DNA from: Maribacter halichondriae
GTDB taxonomy: Bacteria > Bacteroidota > Bacteroidia > Flavobacteriales > Flavobacteriaceae
Assembly (NCBI RefSeq): GCF_027474825.1
Contig: NZ_CP107030.1
Coordinates: 2,610,529-2,674,528 of the forward strand
Length of the DNA stretch: 64,000 nucleotides
Direction: 5' to 3'
The notes beneath the pieces were generated by a model, which had not been told where the DNA came from, did not search any database, and saw only the letters and a list, made by a program, of their open reading frames with translations. Position 1 is the first letter of the stretch. Each line of letters begins with the position of its first letter. A program made the translations under genes and the position numbers. This document shows, piece by piece, positions 54,594-63,270 of the stretch.

Positions 54594-54890
54594 ATGTCAA
54601 AATTTGGCGATCTTATCGATTTAAAAGTTCCGGTGTTGTTGGACTTTTATGCGGAATGGAATGAACAGTCTACTGCGATGCACGCCGTACTCCGTGATGT
54701 AGCTGCCGCCTTGGGCGATAAAAGTAAGGTCATCAAAATCGATGTGGACAAAAACAAAGAGCTTTCCCAAGCACTACGTGTCAAAGGGTTGCCCACGCTT
54801 ATGATCTACAAAAAAGGTGAGATGGTATGGCGCCAGAGCGGTGAGCAAGATGCCAATACACTTATTGGGATTCTTAAGGAGTATGTTTAG
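54594..54890 (+). CDS. Thioredoxin-fold protein lacking redox cysteines
   Basis: This 98-residue protein has the thioredoxin pattern: VLLDFYAEW, then KVIKIDVDKNKELSQALRVKGLPTLMIYKKGE with the cis-proline in GLPT, and a C-terminal helix (LIGILKEYV). The active-site CxxC is replaced: where thioredoxin has WCGPC, this protein has WNEQS (residues 22-26), and no cysteine occurs anywhere. It therefore cannot do dithiol exchange. It may be a structural or binding protein. It has no signal peptide and stands alone after the metallophosphoesterase. Confidence 0.85.
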   Translation: MSKFGDLIDLKVPVLLDFYAEWNEQSTAMHAVLRDVAAALGDKSKVIKIDVDKNKELSQALRVKGLPTLMIYKKGEMVWRQSGEQDANTLIGILKEYV

Positions 54891-54935
54891 TAAAATCTAA
54901 GACCCCAGAAATCTAGAGGGTCTCAATCTTTTAAT

Positions 54936-57900
54936 TTATTTTCCATCTGGCACCAGAACCGTGTCCAAAACGTCTTCTGTTTCCGTGTTGTCGACGGCTA
55001 TAGTATCTGAAATACCTACCGTATCGACCATATCGGGATTTCTTTCGGGCGTCACATTCATTTCAGGCTCTTCGTCTTTATAAAAATGACTGAATCTGTC
55101 AATATATTCATTGAAGATCAACGTTTCTTTTTCGGCCATTTCCCGATCATTGTTGTTGATCAAGATGTCGATATTTCTGCGATAGGCCTCCATATCGGAA
55201 ATAATCTCGTCGATTCTTTCGTATTGCGCATCTAATGTCATTCCTGCATAGTAGGTGAGGCGCTCTTGGTATTTGGTCTTCAATTTCTCGAACAGTTCAC
55301 GCGCTTTGGTAGTCTCCCCCACCTTGTAGTAGCCATCTGCAAAGGGCTCTGCAAACGTATAGTACCCGAAATAGTCCAGCGGCATATTTTCCATGGCCAT
55401 ATTGATAATATCCTTGGCCTTATCGATTTTATTTTCGTCGATCAAGGTTTCGGTCAATCGGGCAAGATTGCTACGGTACGAAATACTTTGAATTCGGGTT
55501 TGTGGATCGTGATAAATATCAGGGCTTCCCGAATTGCCCCAATCCCATTTCTTTACGATGTTGTACATGAGATCGCTATCGATTCTTCCCATTTCAAACG
55601 AGTTCTTACGCTCCGTTTTAATGGGAACCAATTTGTAGGCCATGCCATCCAATTGCAAATAATCTTTCATCCAAATATATTCGGCATCGTCGAAGCTTCC
55701 TCCTGAAAAATACAAAGGTCTTTTCCAATCATTATTGGCCAAAATATCCAGCATCATCATGCTTTTTTTAGTAATCGCAGTGGTGGGCAAATCAATATCT
55801 ATATAGTCCACGATTTCAGCGGAATCCTTTATTTTGACCAGTCCGCTTTCCAAAACATTTTTCTTGTTGACCGAAACACGGATTTTATTGGTCGGATAAT
55901 ACACGATATTCTGGGTGTTCATGGAGTAATCGCTCAAATCGGCACCTTGTTGTTGCAGAATATGTTTCAATTTGGTCTGTGGCTTGTCACTATCGAGCCA
56001 GTTGATAAAATCTTTAATAGGCCAACGATTTTCGGTCACACCTTGGTGGTACAAAACATCTCGGGAGCCCCAACGGTATTTATCATGTTCAATTTGCGAG
56101 GGAATAGGGTCACTCTCATAGGCCTTTCGCTTCATTTGATCAACATACCAATCCGTTTCGAAAAGGCTGGTACACACGATGCGCACATCGGTGCGGTATC
56201 CCTCTATTTCTTGCGCGTACCATAACGGGAAGGTGTCATTGTCGCCGATGGTAAATAAAATGGCACCGGTATCTTCTTGACATGAATCGAGATAGGCCTT
56301 GGCCGAGGCATTGGCCGTAAAACGGTTGGAACGGTCGTGGTCGTCCCAATTCTGATAGGCCATAACGGTGGGTACGGCAAGTAAGCAAACCGCGGTGACG
56401 ACTGGAGCCAATATTTTTGGGGTCAACCATTTTTTGAATTCATCGAAGAGTCCGTAAACCCCGAGACCTATCCATAGGGCGAACACGTAGAAGGAACCCA
56501 CCAAAGAATAATCGCGTTCGCGCGGTTGAAAAATATAGGGGTTGGTGTAGAATTGAATGGCCAGGCCCGTGAACAAAAAGAATATAGCCAGTACCCAAAA
56601 CTGTTTCGGATTTTTAGAGATTTGAAAAATCAATCCGATCAATCCTAAAATCAAGGGTAAAAAGAAATACGTGTTACGGGCCTTGTTGTTCTCAATGTCG
56701 CTAGGTAGGTTGTCTTGACTACCCAAGCGCATGGCATCCACGATCGGAATACCTGACAACCAATTACCATTGCCATTGTACCGGCCCTGAACATCGTTTT
56801 CCTTTCCGGCGAAGTTCCACATAAAATACCGCCAGTACATATATCCGAACTGGAATTCGAACATATACTTTATATTTTGCCATACCGTCGGTGGTTCGAC
56901 TTCGAGGTATTCGTTAAATCTTTTTAGGAAGCTGATATACTGTTCCGCATCGATCTCACCGTTGGCAAACCCAGTTTTTACTTGATCTACGGCCTTGCGC
57001 AATTCTTCATTGGATTGCTTCATCTTAAAATTGAGAGGCCCGAAATACTGCATATAGTTTTCGGCGTTTTGACCGCTCCACATACGCGGAAGAATTCCCT
57101 GATGTTTTGGATTGGGGCCTTGCAAGGCATTCTCATAATGGTTAACGATGACATATTTGCCCAAGGTCTCGTCTTTCTCGTATTTGGGTTTTTCGTCCTT
57201 GTCTTCTCCTGCCGGAGCGAACATATCGGAATAGTAGGTGCCATAAATGGGACTGTCTACTCCGGGATATTGCTCTCGATTGTAATACGCCAATAAGGAA
57301 CGTGCATCCGAAGGATTATTCTCATTGATGACCACTTGCGCATTCGCACGGATCGGAAGCATGATCCACGACGAAAATCCTAAGAACAAGAACATCAAAC
57401 AGAGCACGATGGTATTAGCGGTCTTGTAATTGTTCTTACGGGTATAGTTCAGCCCCCAATAGAATGCCCCGATAAATAAGAGTCCAATAATGATGGATCC
57501 CGAGTTAAAGGGCAGCCCTATGCTGTTGATGAAAAAGACCTCTCCCCATCCAAAAAGGACCAACACATAAGTCAATGAAAACTTATAGACTAGCATCAAG
57601 ATACCGATGACGGCAATGTTGGCGATAAGAAAATTCTTGACCGTGGTTTTTTTGTAGGTCTGAAAATAATAAAGTAGGCCGATAGAGGGTATCGCCAAAA
57701 AGCCCATAAATTGGATGCCGAAGGTCAACCCGACCACGAACGAAATAAGTATGATCCATCGGTTGCCCCTCGGGTCGTGAAGAGTGTCTGTCCATTTTAG
57801 CCCCATCCAAAGAAGCAGCGCCATGATAAAACTGGCCATAGAATATACTTCGGTCTCCACGGCATTGAACCAAAAGCTATCGGAAAAGGTAAAGGCCAAA

Positions 57901-58286
57901 CTGCCCACAAGGCCGCTACCTAAAATGGCGATGGCTTTGCTATTCGTTATTTTTTCATCTTTATCGATGAGTTTGCGAACGAGGTTGGTAATCGTCCAAA
58001 ACATAAAGAGAATGGTAAAGGCACTGGAAACGCCCGAAACATAATTGACCATGCGTGCCACTTGGTCCGGTTCGAGCGCGAACATGGCGAAAAATGCGCC
58101 GATCATTTGTAAAAGAGGTGCCCCTGGTGGGTGCCCTACCTGTAGTTTTGCTGAGGTGGCGATGTATTCACCGGCATCCCAAAAACTATTGGTGGGTTCT
58201 ACGGTTATGGTGTAGACGATAAGGGCTATAAAAAAAACGGACCAACCCAAGATGGTGTCCCACTTCTCGAAGTTCTTTGAAAACAT
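54936..58286 (-). CDS. Very large DUF2723-family membrane protein (putative protein O-glycosyltransferase-like)
   Basis: This 1116-residue protein begins with the DUF2723 domain: ITVEPTNSFWDAGEYIATSAKLQVGHPPGAPL (~30-62), containing the acidic DAGEY in the first periplasmic loop, then many membrane helices (~12) to about residue 660. This layout and the DxGE motif resemble PMT/ArnT-type lipid-linked-sugar glycosyltransferases. A long C-terminal soluble part (~700-1116) ends in a charged acidic tail with TPR-like helices (IDKAKDIINMAMENMPLDYFGYYTFAEPFADGYYKVGETTKARELFEKLKTKY). Role in protein O-glycosylation or envelope biogenesis is inferred from family resemblance. Confidence 0.85.
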   Translation of the reverse strand: MFSKNFEKWDTILGWSVFFIALIVYTITVEPTNSFWDAGEYIATSAKLQVGHPPGAPLLQMIGAFFAMFALEPDQVARMVNYVSGVSSAFTILFMFWTITNLVRKLIDKDEKITNSKAIAILGSGLVGSLAFTFSDSFWFNAVETEVYSMASFIMALLLWMGLKWTDTLHDPRGNRWIILISFVVGLTFGIQFMGFLAIPSIGLLYYFQTYKKTTVKNFLIANIAVIGILMLVYKFSLTYVLVLFGWGEVFFINSIGLPFNSGSIIIGLLFIGAFYWGLNYTRKNNYKTANTIVLCLMFLFLGFSSWIMLPIRANAQVVINENNPSDARSLLAYYNREQYPGVDSPIYGTYYSDMFAPAGEDKDEKPKYEKDETLGKYVIVNHYENALQGPNPKHQGILPRMWSGQNAENYMQYFGPLNFKMKQSNEELRKAVDQVKTGFANGEIDAEQYISFLKRFNEYLEVEPPTVWQNIKYMFEFQFGYMYWRYFMWNFAGKENDVQGRYNGNGNWLSGIPIVDAMRLGSQDNLPSDIENNKARNTYFFLPLILGLIGLIFQISKNPKQFWVLAIFFLFTGLAIQFYTNPYIFQPRERDYSLVGSFYVFALWIGLGVYGLFDEFKKWLTPKILAPVVTAVCLLAVPTVMAYQNWDDHDRSNRFTANASAKAYLDSCQEDTGAILFTIGDNDTFPLWYAQEIEGYRTDVRIVCTSLFETDWYVDQMKRKAYESDPIPSQIEHDKYRWGSRDVLYHQGVTENRWPIKDFINWLDSDKPQTKLKHILQQQGADLSDYSMNTQNIVYYPTNKIRVSVNKKNVLESGLVKIKDSAEIVDYIDIDLPTTAITKKSMMMLDILANNDWKRPLYFSGGSFDDAEYIWMKDYLQLDGMAYKLVPIKTERKNSFEMGRIDSDLMYNIVKKWDWGNSGSPDIYHDPQTRIQSISYRSNLARLTETLIDENKIDKAKDIINMAMENMPLDYFGYYTFAEPFADGYYKVGETTKARELFEKLKTKYQERLTYYAGMTLDAQYERIDEIISDMEAYRRNIDILINNNDREMAEKETLIFNEYIDRFSHFYKDEEPEMNVTPERNPDMVDTVGISDTIAVDNTETEDVLDTVLVPDGK

Positions 58287-58407
58287 GTACTGTTCGGTTT
58301 ATTCGATGCGGCGAATTTAGTAATTATAATAGATTTATGGATAGAATTTCATAAATCGTTAACAGCGTAATACAATCGAATTTTTAGGTTATTGTACTTA
58401 AAAATGT

Positions 58408-58437
58408 TTGTGCAAACCAAACTTTGTTCTAAATTTG
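58408..58437 (+). promoter_or_regulatory. Sigma-A-type promoter of tRNA-Gln
   Basis: TTG (58408-58410), exactly 19 bases, then TAAATTTG (58430-58437), a full match to the Bacteroidota housekeeping promoter, 19 bases before the tRNA. Confidence 0.85.
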
Positions 58438-58455
58438 CACGCTCAATTGCGGTAA

Positions 58456-58527
58456 TGGCCTATGGTGTAATTGGCAACACAGCTGGTTTTGGTCCAGTCG
58501 TTCTAGGTTCGAGTCCTAGTAGGCCAA
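58456..58527 (+). tRNA. tRNA-Gln (anticodon TTG)
   Basis: Acceptor stem TGGCCTA/TAGGCCA, D-loop TGTAATTGGCAACAC, anticodon arm CTGGTTTTGGTCCAG with anticodon TTG, and T-arm GGTTCGAGTCC. The TTG anticodon reads CAA codons. 3' CCA is not encoded. Confidence 0.96.
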
Positions 58528-58531
58528 CAAG

Positions 58532-58568
58532 AAAACCCCTTGATTTCGTTGAAATCAAGGGGTTTTTG
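58532..58568 (+). terminator. Intrinsic terminator of tRNA-Gln
   Basis: AAAACCCCTTGATTTC and GAAATCAAGGGGTTTT form a perfect 16-bp stem with loop GTT, followed by further T. It begins five bases after the tRNA. Confidence 0.93.
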
Positions 58569-58576
58569 TATTGTTG

Positions 58577-58596
58577 GGTACAACATAGGTACAACA
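58577..58596. repeat. Direct repeat GGTACAACA x2
   Basis: GGTACAACA occurs at 58577-58585 and 58588-58596, 11 bases apart, about 50 bases past a tRNA gene. Short direct repeats beside a tRNA resemble integrase arm-binding sites, but no integrase or element is present here. Confidence 0.3.
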
Positions 58597-58904
58597 AAAG
58601 TTGAAATCAACTGATATTAAATGGCTTTAAATAATATTTAGGAACAGTTAAAACATTGATAATGTGCTCATTTACTGTTCATTGGTCAAACATGCTCCAA
58701 TACTCTAAATTCTATGGGATTTATGTAAATTCATTAGTTTTCTAGAAATCGTTAGATTTTTACTTTAATCCTTATATCTGATTTCCAAATTTCCCCCTAG
58801 ATCTCATCAGGTTTGAGATTTAATTCATAACCTTTCAGAACTGACCAATATCATGGCAAAAATGTAGCTCTCGCACTACCTTGGTCACATTAAATTTCTA
58901 GGTC

Positions 58905-59064
58905 ATGAACCAAAAAGAATCCAAAAGTAGATTTGAACCCCGACAGCAGACTCTTTTTTGCCATAGGGCTTACACCAGTAATCTTTCTTGTATGGAGGAC
59001 ATTGGACAAGAGTTATGATACAAGTAAGGAGGCCGAGTGTATCATCGCCCTTACCTCGGACTAG
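58905..59064 (+). pseudogene. tonB: Remnant of an energy-transducer TonB gene (5' end only)
   Basis: After removing one A from the A4 run near 58923-58926, the frame reads MNQKESKVDLNPDSRLFF then AIGLTPVIFLVWRTLDKSYD and meets a stop at 59062-59064. K-VDLN-NS-LFFAIGL and a single N-terminal membrane helix followed by a WR...YD block are typical of flavobacterial TonB. The proline-rich spacer and the C-terminal receptor-contact domain are absent, so this is a truncated remnant and not a functional gene. The rest of the interval 58600-59180 has no other coding or structural signal that I can see. Confidence 0.55.
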
Positions 59065-59181
59065 ACCAGAAATGTAGAAAGAGAGATCTGTAATGGTTCC
59101 TTATTGTATTCCTGTTAATTTTAAATTGTTGTAACTTCCTTAATATTAGACTGAATTAAAATCTATCCATAAAAGGAAAGC

Positions 59182-60588
59182 ATGTGGACTACAATCCTTC
59201 TTATTCTTTATGTTATCATCGCCATATCCATCGTAATAAGCATCTTATTGCATGGGGCGAAACCCTCTAAGACATTAGCTTGGTTATTAGCCATATTTAC
59301 CGTTCCGGTGGGAGGTATCATATTGTATCTGCTATTGGGAAGAAACCGCAGAAAGAACAAGCTGTTGAAACTCAAAAAGAATACATTCTTTAATCTGCCC
59401 CGACCGTCTACCAGCCACATGGCATCTATAGGCGGTAAGTACCGAAAATTGATGATCTTGGTTTATCATAATTCGCATTTCCCCCCAACGGAAAATAATC
59501 GACTTCAACTACTCAAGGACGGAAAAATGACCTTCGAATCTATTTTTGATGCCTTGGAACGTGCCCGAACTCAAATACATCTACAATATTATATTTTTGA
59601 GGAAGGGGAACTCGCCGATAGGTTATTGCTTCTTTTTGAACAAAAGATAGACCAAGGTGTCTCGATACGAATGATTTATGATAGTATCGGCAGCTTTTCA
59701 TTAAGCAAGCCATATTTAGAAAAACTACGTGCTATTGGTGTTGAGGTATATCCCTTTCTACCCTTTAGGTTTGGTCGGTTTCTTTCCTCTTTAAACTATC
59801 GAAACCATCGAAAGATTATTGTGGTAGACGGCACGGTCGCCTTTACCGGTGGCATCAACATATCGGATAAGTACCTTAAGGGAGATCCAGCGTTGGGTAA
59901 TTGGCACGATATGCACCTGAGACTTGAAGGATCTGCTGCCGATCATCTGGACAATGTTTTTGCCATGGATTGGTTTCTGGTAAGTCAAAGATCAATTGAG
60001 CCACTTTCACGACCAAATAAGATAATTGCAGATAATTCAGGGAAACTGGTACAGATTGCATCGGGTGGCCCCGACGATGATTTTCCTTCGCTGGAACAGG
60101 CTTATTTTACCATTATCAATAAAGCCAAGGATTATCTTTACATTACCAATCCCTATGTCATTCCAGGACAGGCCATTATGCAGGCTTTACAAAGCGCGGC
60201 CCTTGGGGGAGTAGATGTTCGACTGATGGTATCCGAAAATGCCGATAATAAAATTGTCAACTGGTGTGTAAGGTCCTATTTTGAAACCTTGCTTAAATCC
60301 CATGTTAAAATCTATCTTTTTCCCGATGGATTTTTGCATAGTAAGATTATTGTCAGTGATGATACCATTGCAACCATAGGGACGGCCAACTTGGACGACC
60401 GCAGTTTTGAACAGAACTATGAGGTCAATGCCATTGTTTATGACAAGACTTTCACCGAAGAGTTAAAGAAAGATTTTCTAAAGGAAGCAAACGTTAGTAA
60501 AATACTTTCATACCATGAATATTTAGAAAGACCATGGAGTGACAAGTTGAAGGAAGGTTTTGGCAAAGTGTTCAGTCCGGTGTTATGA
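59182..60588 (+). CDS. cls: Cardiolipin synthase
   Basis: This 468-residue phospholipase-D-superfamily enzyme joins two phosphatidylglycerol molecules to form cardiolipin at the cytoplasmic membrane. Two N-terminal membrane helices (TILLILYVIIAISIVISILL, TLAWLLAIFTVPVGGIILYLLLG) precede two HKD motifs: HRKIIVVDGTVAFTGG (~residue 211) and HSKIIVSDDTIATIGTANLDDRS (~385). The HxKxxxxD residues are intact in both. It stands alone on the plus strand before a minus-strand stress cluster. Confidence 0.95.
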   Translation: MWTTILLILYVIIAISIVISILLHGAKPSKTLAWLLAIFTVPVGGIILYLLLGRNRRKNKLLKLKKNTFFNLPRPSTSHMASIGGKYRKLMILVYHNSHFPPTENNRLQLLKDGKMTFESIFDALERARTQIHLQYYIFEEGELADRLLLLFEQKIDQGVSIRMIYDSIGSFSLSKPYLEKLRAIGVEVYPFLPFRFGRFLSSLNYRNHRKIIVVDGTVAFTGGINISDKYLKGDPALGNWHDMHLRLEGSAADHLDNVFAMDWFLVSQRSIEPLSRPNKIIADNSGKLVQIASGGPDDDFPSLEQAYFTIINKAKDYLYITNPYVIPGQAIMQALQSAALGGVDVRLMVSENADNKIVNWCVRSYFETLLKSHVKIYLFPDGFLHSKIIVSDDTIATIGTANLDDRSFEQNYEVNAIVYDKTFTEELKKDFLKEANVSKILSYHEYLERPWSDKLKEGFGKVFSPVL

Positions 60589-60654
60589 GTTGATCAATTC
60601 AAGCCCTAGTTCGTTTTTGCATGTTCCTTACTCCTAGCTATCCATATTCTGGAA

Positions 60655-61011
60655 TTATATACCTGTAATTTCATCCTTTCGCTCTTTTCTGAAAATTAAA
60701 TCTTGTTCCTCCATTGCAGTGACCACAAGTTTTATATAATCCTTTACCGACTTTTCTACATCCTGCGGATCGGTTATATCTATACCTCCCCTCCAAATCA
60801 TTGCCCTTTCTTTGCCCTCACAAATGCAATACAAGGTAGTCTGTGCATGATATACCGTAAATGTGTCGTAGTAACCTTCATCGTTATAGATTCCCTGTTG
60901 CATTAGGTAATCCTCGTTGAACCGGCCTTGATAGTTGTCCCATATCCATAATAAAAGTCTTGTGATTTTTATAATTATGGGGTTATCAATAAAGTCTAGG
61001 AGGGGGCCCAT
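60655..61011 (-). CDS. Hypothetical small protein
   Basis: This 118-residue protein has an amphipathic N-terminal helix (IIIKITRLLLWIWDNY) and a mixed C-terminus rich in charged residues. No domain is recognised. Codon use looks ordinary and the frame is the only long one here. A terminator lies just upstream (61032-61062), so it may be transcribed separately from the stress genes. It is oriented with the universal stress cluster. Function unknown. Confidence 0.5.
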   Translation of the reverse strand: MGPLLDFIDNPIIIKITRLLLWIWDNYQGRFNEDYLMQQGIYNDEGYYDTFTVYHAQTTLYCICEGKERAMIWRGGIDITDPQDVEKSVKDYIKLVVTAMEEQDLIFRKERKDEITGI

Positions 61012-61031
61012 GATCTTTCATTTCTAAATAA

Positions 61032-61062
61032 AACCGCCAAAACAATTTGTGTTTTGGCGGTT
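61032..61062. terminator. Intrinsic terminator of the stress cluster
   Basis: AACCGCCAAAAC and GTTTTGGCGGTT form a perfect 12-bp stem with a 7-base loop; on the minus strand it is followed by TTATTTA. It lies 18 bases past the stop of the gene at 61081. Confidence 0.85.
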
Positions 61063-61080
61063 CGTTTAGACATTAACCAA

Positions 61081-61494
61081 CTAATTTTTATGCCTAAAAT
61101 AGTCCCGTACCAAGGCTTTGGTCTGGTTTTCAGTCATACTATCGGCTTTTGCGACCGTTTTCAATTTTTTAGCTAGATCCTTGTGTTCTTCCATCAACTC
61201 TTTCCGGAACTTTTCATTGGTGTCCGCTGGGCCGAATAGAGCTATTGCATCGGCATCCCTGATGGCATCTGCAAGGTTTTTGAAATATGCTTTAAGTTGA
61301 TGCTTTTCCCTTTCCAGGTATTTACTGTCCTGAATCACGTCTTGGGGTCCCCATTTGGCAGAACGTGTCCTGGATCCTCCCGCTGGTTTCAAAAATTCAA
61401 GATTCGAGTAAATTGTTTCCAATTTTTCTCCCTCATCGTTCAAACGTACGATATGGGCTTTTTCCTTGTCCATCCAAATTCCTACATTTTTCAT
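61081..61494 (-). CDS. Release-factor-like (baeRF-type) small protein
   Basis: This 137-residue protein begins MKNVGIWMDKEKAHIVRL, followed by QDVIQDSKYLEREKHQLKAYFKNLADAI and ALFGPADTNEKFRKELMEEHKDLAKKLKTV. The pattern resembles bacterial relatives of eukaryotic/archaeal release factor domains (baeRF) that are often encoded beside universal stress proteins. It has no signal peptide. A role in translation or ribosome rescue under stress is inferred only from family resemblance and neighbourhood. It lies 12 bases downstream of a double-domain universal stress protein. Confidence 0.6.
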   Translation of the reverse strand: MKNVGIWMDKEKAHIVRLNDEGEKLETIYSNLEFLKPAGGSRTRSAKWGPQDVIQDSKYLEREKHQLKAYFKNLADAIRDADAIALFGPADTNEKFRKELMEEHKDLAKKLKTVAKADSMTENQTKALVRDYFRHKN

Positions 61495-61506
61495 GTCCGT
61501 ATGTTT

Positions 61507-62346
61507 TTAGTGTAAAGCCAAAATCGGCGTGGTGGCATCATAGCCAATTTCCTTGACCAAAGGTTTTGAAAAGACGCTGCCAAAAAAGAAGTGCTTTCTA
61601 TTGATAAAGGCGATCATATCGCTACCCCGACTTTCCACAAAAGAGGTTATTCCATCTGAAATGTCGTTATCCGTTAGCATATGAAAGCTGTGGTCTACAT
61701 TTCCTAGAATTTCGTCCAAGAGTTGTTTGTTGTTTTCTTGAGCCTCGTTCAGTTCGCGTTTTTTGTTGATGTATAAGACCCTAATGGCGGCATTGTGCAT
61801 TTTTGCGATTTCTATTAAGTAATTCAATTCTTTTCGCTTGAAAGTCGACTTATAATTCGTTGGAAACACAATTTCCTTCGGAATGGAAAAGCGCACCTCT
61901 TCCGGGACTGCAAGAACAGGACATTCCCTGATTTTCTCCATGGTGTTTACAGTATGACTGCCAAATATCACACCCTTGGCACCCGTAGCTCCTTGGGTAC
62001 CCATGACCACGAGATCGATATCTTTTTCGGCGATGGTCTGCTTGATGGCTTCCGATAAAAAGTTAAAGCTAGAAATCGTACGGTAAGTATGGTTTGGGTT
62101 GTCGTGGTGCAGTTCCAAAATATCCAACAGTTTTACGAATCCCTCTTTAGATTCTTCTTTTGCTGCTTCGTAGGGCGCACTGCCCGGTTCCGGTATGATT
62201 AAAGTATCCGTAGTATAGCTATTCACCCGAAATACGTTTAAAAAATAGAATTCACAGGTCTGTTTTTTATAAAGGTCCAGTGCATAGCGTATGGCATTCA
62301 ACGCATTTTTTGAAAAATCCGTAGGTACTAATATTCTCTTGCCCAT
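61507..62346 (-). CDS. Universal stress protein, two tandem UspA domains
   Basis: This 279-residue protein has two UspA modules. Domain 1 begins RILVPTDFSKNALNAIRYA and ends with the ATP-binding motif VVMGTQGATGAKGVIFGSHT (G-2X-G-9X-G(S/T) type). Domain 2 begins EIVFPTNYKSTF and ends IAFINRKHFFFGSVFSKPLV without the full ATP motif, so only the first domain probably binds nucleotide. It is one of three tandem paralogs on this strand. Confidence 0.9.
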   Translation of the reverse strand: MGKRILVPTDFSKNALNAIRYALDLYKKQTCEFYFLNVFRVNSYTTDTLIIPEPGSAPYEAAKEESKEGFVKLLDILELHHDNPNHTYRTISSFNFLSEAIKQTIAEKDIDLVVMGTQGATGAKGVIFGSHTVNTMEKIRECPVLAVPEEVRFSIPKEIVFPTNYKSTFKRKELNYLIEIAKMHNAAIRVLYINKKRELNEAQENNKQLLDEILGNVDHSFHMLTDNDISDGITSFVESRGSDMIAFINRKHFFFGSVFSKPLVKEIGYDATTPILALH

Positions 62347-62411
62347 GACATTTCTTTTTTAGGTTCTTTGGTAAAATTAGAAGGCAAGGGGTCGATTACC
62401 TATGACAATTA

Positions 62412-63260
62412 TCAGTCTTGATGTGGAAGTATTAAAAAGGGGATATCCGAATAGATACTGACATCCTTGATGACAGGTTCGCGTACCAACTTTTCGAAAA
62501 AGCTTCGTTTGTGGTGTGCCATTGCAAACATATCAATGTCAAGTTTTTCTAAAAAAGTATCTATTACCTGGGCCTTATCGGTAAAATTCTGCATCCAATG
62601 AAAACTATGATCGACATTCTTTAGGCAAAGTTCCAGTAGCTTTCTATGGGACTCCTGTTCTTTGTTCAGAATTTTCTCTTCATTGATATGCATGACCCGA
62701 ATGGAGGCATCGCTAAACGAGGCCAAATACAATAACGGAGCTATCGTTTCCTTGGCACAGCCTTTTTTGAAATCGGTCACAAAAGCAATTTCTTTAGGCG
62801 CCTTGTAATCAATTTGTTTGGGCACCGCCAAAATAGGGCATTTGGTCAATGTGTTGGCAGCTTGCACAGTATTACTTCCTAAAAAGATTTCTTTGGCACC
62901 CGTATTACCTTTCGTGCCCATAACTACCAAATCTATTTGATGATCGTCAATGGTTTTAGCCAATACCTTAACAAGTATCCCTTTTTTTGAAATTGTCTGA
63001 AAACGGTGTTGGGGGTTTTCGGTGTCCATTATGATTTTATGGTAGGTACTTGTCAACTTTTCTTTTGATTCTGTCGCTATTTCCTTTAGCCGTTTCTTAC
63101 TACCAAAAAGTTTGGTTTTTTTTCCATGTAAGGGCGTGTTTTCATCAAAAACATTCAGTATGTAAATGGCACAAGGTCTTGATGCCATTAATTTGGAAAT
63201 ATAGAATAGCGCGCAATAGGCGTCGTTCGAGAAATCAGTGGCAACCAATATGTTCTTCAT
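62412..63260 (-). CDS. Universal stress protein, two tandem UspA domains (paralog 2)
   Basis: This product of about 282 residues starts NILVATDFSNDAYCALFYI and has the nucleotide motif VVMGTKGNTGAKEIFLGSNT in domain 1; domain 2 begins EIAFVTDFKKGC and ends FAMAHHKRSFFEKLVREPVI, without the ATP motif. The open frame extends upstream, but starts at 63269 or 63260 (MKTMKNILV or MKNILV) are the only sensible ones because the upstream gene ends at 63271. Confidence 0.88.
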   Translation of the reverse strand: MKNILVATDFSNDAYCALFYISKLMASRPCAIYILNVFDENTPLHGKKTKLFGSKKRLKEIATESKEKLTSTYHKIIMDTENPQHRFQTISKKGILVKVLAKTIDDHQIDLVVMGTKGNTGAKEIFLGSNTVQAANTLTKCPILAVPKQIDYKAPKEIAFVTDFKKGCAKETIAPLLYLASFSDASIRVMHINEEKILNKEQESHRKLLELCLKNVDHSFHWMQNFTDKAQVIDTFLEKLDIDMFAMAHHKRSFFEKLVREPVIKDVSIYSDIPFLILPHQD

Positions 63261-63270
63261 CGTTTTCATC

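Noticed and set aside
58392..58604. Plus-strand open frame of 70 codons over tRNA-Gln
   Set aside because: It spans the tRNA and its terminator and has no protein-like composition.
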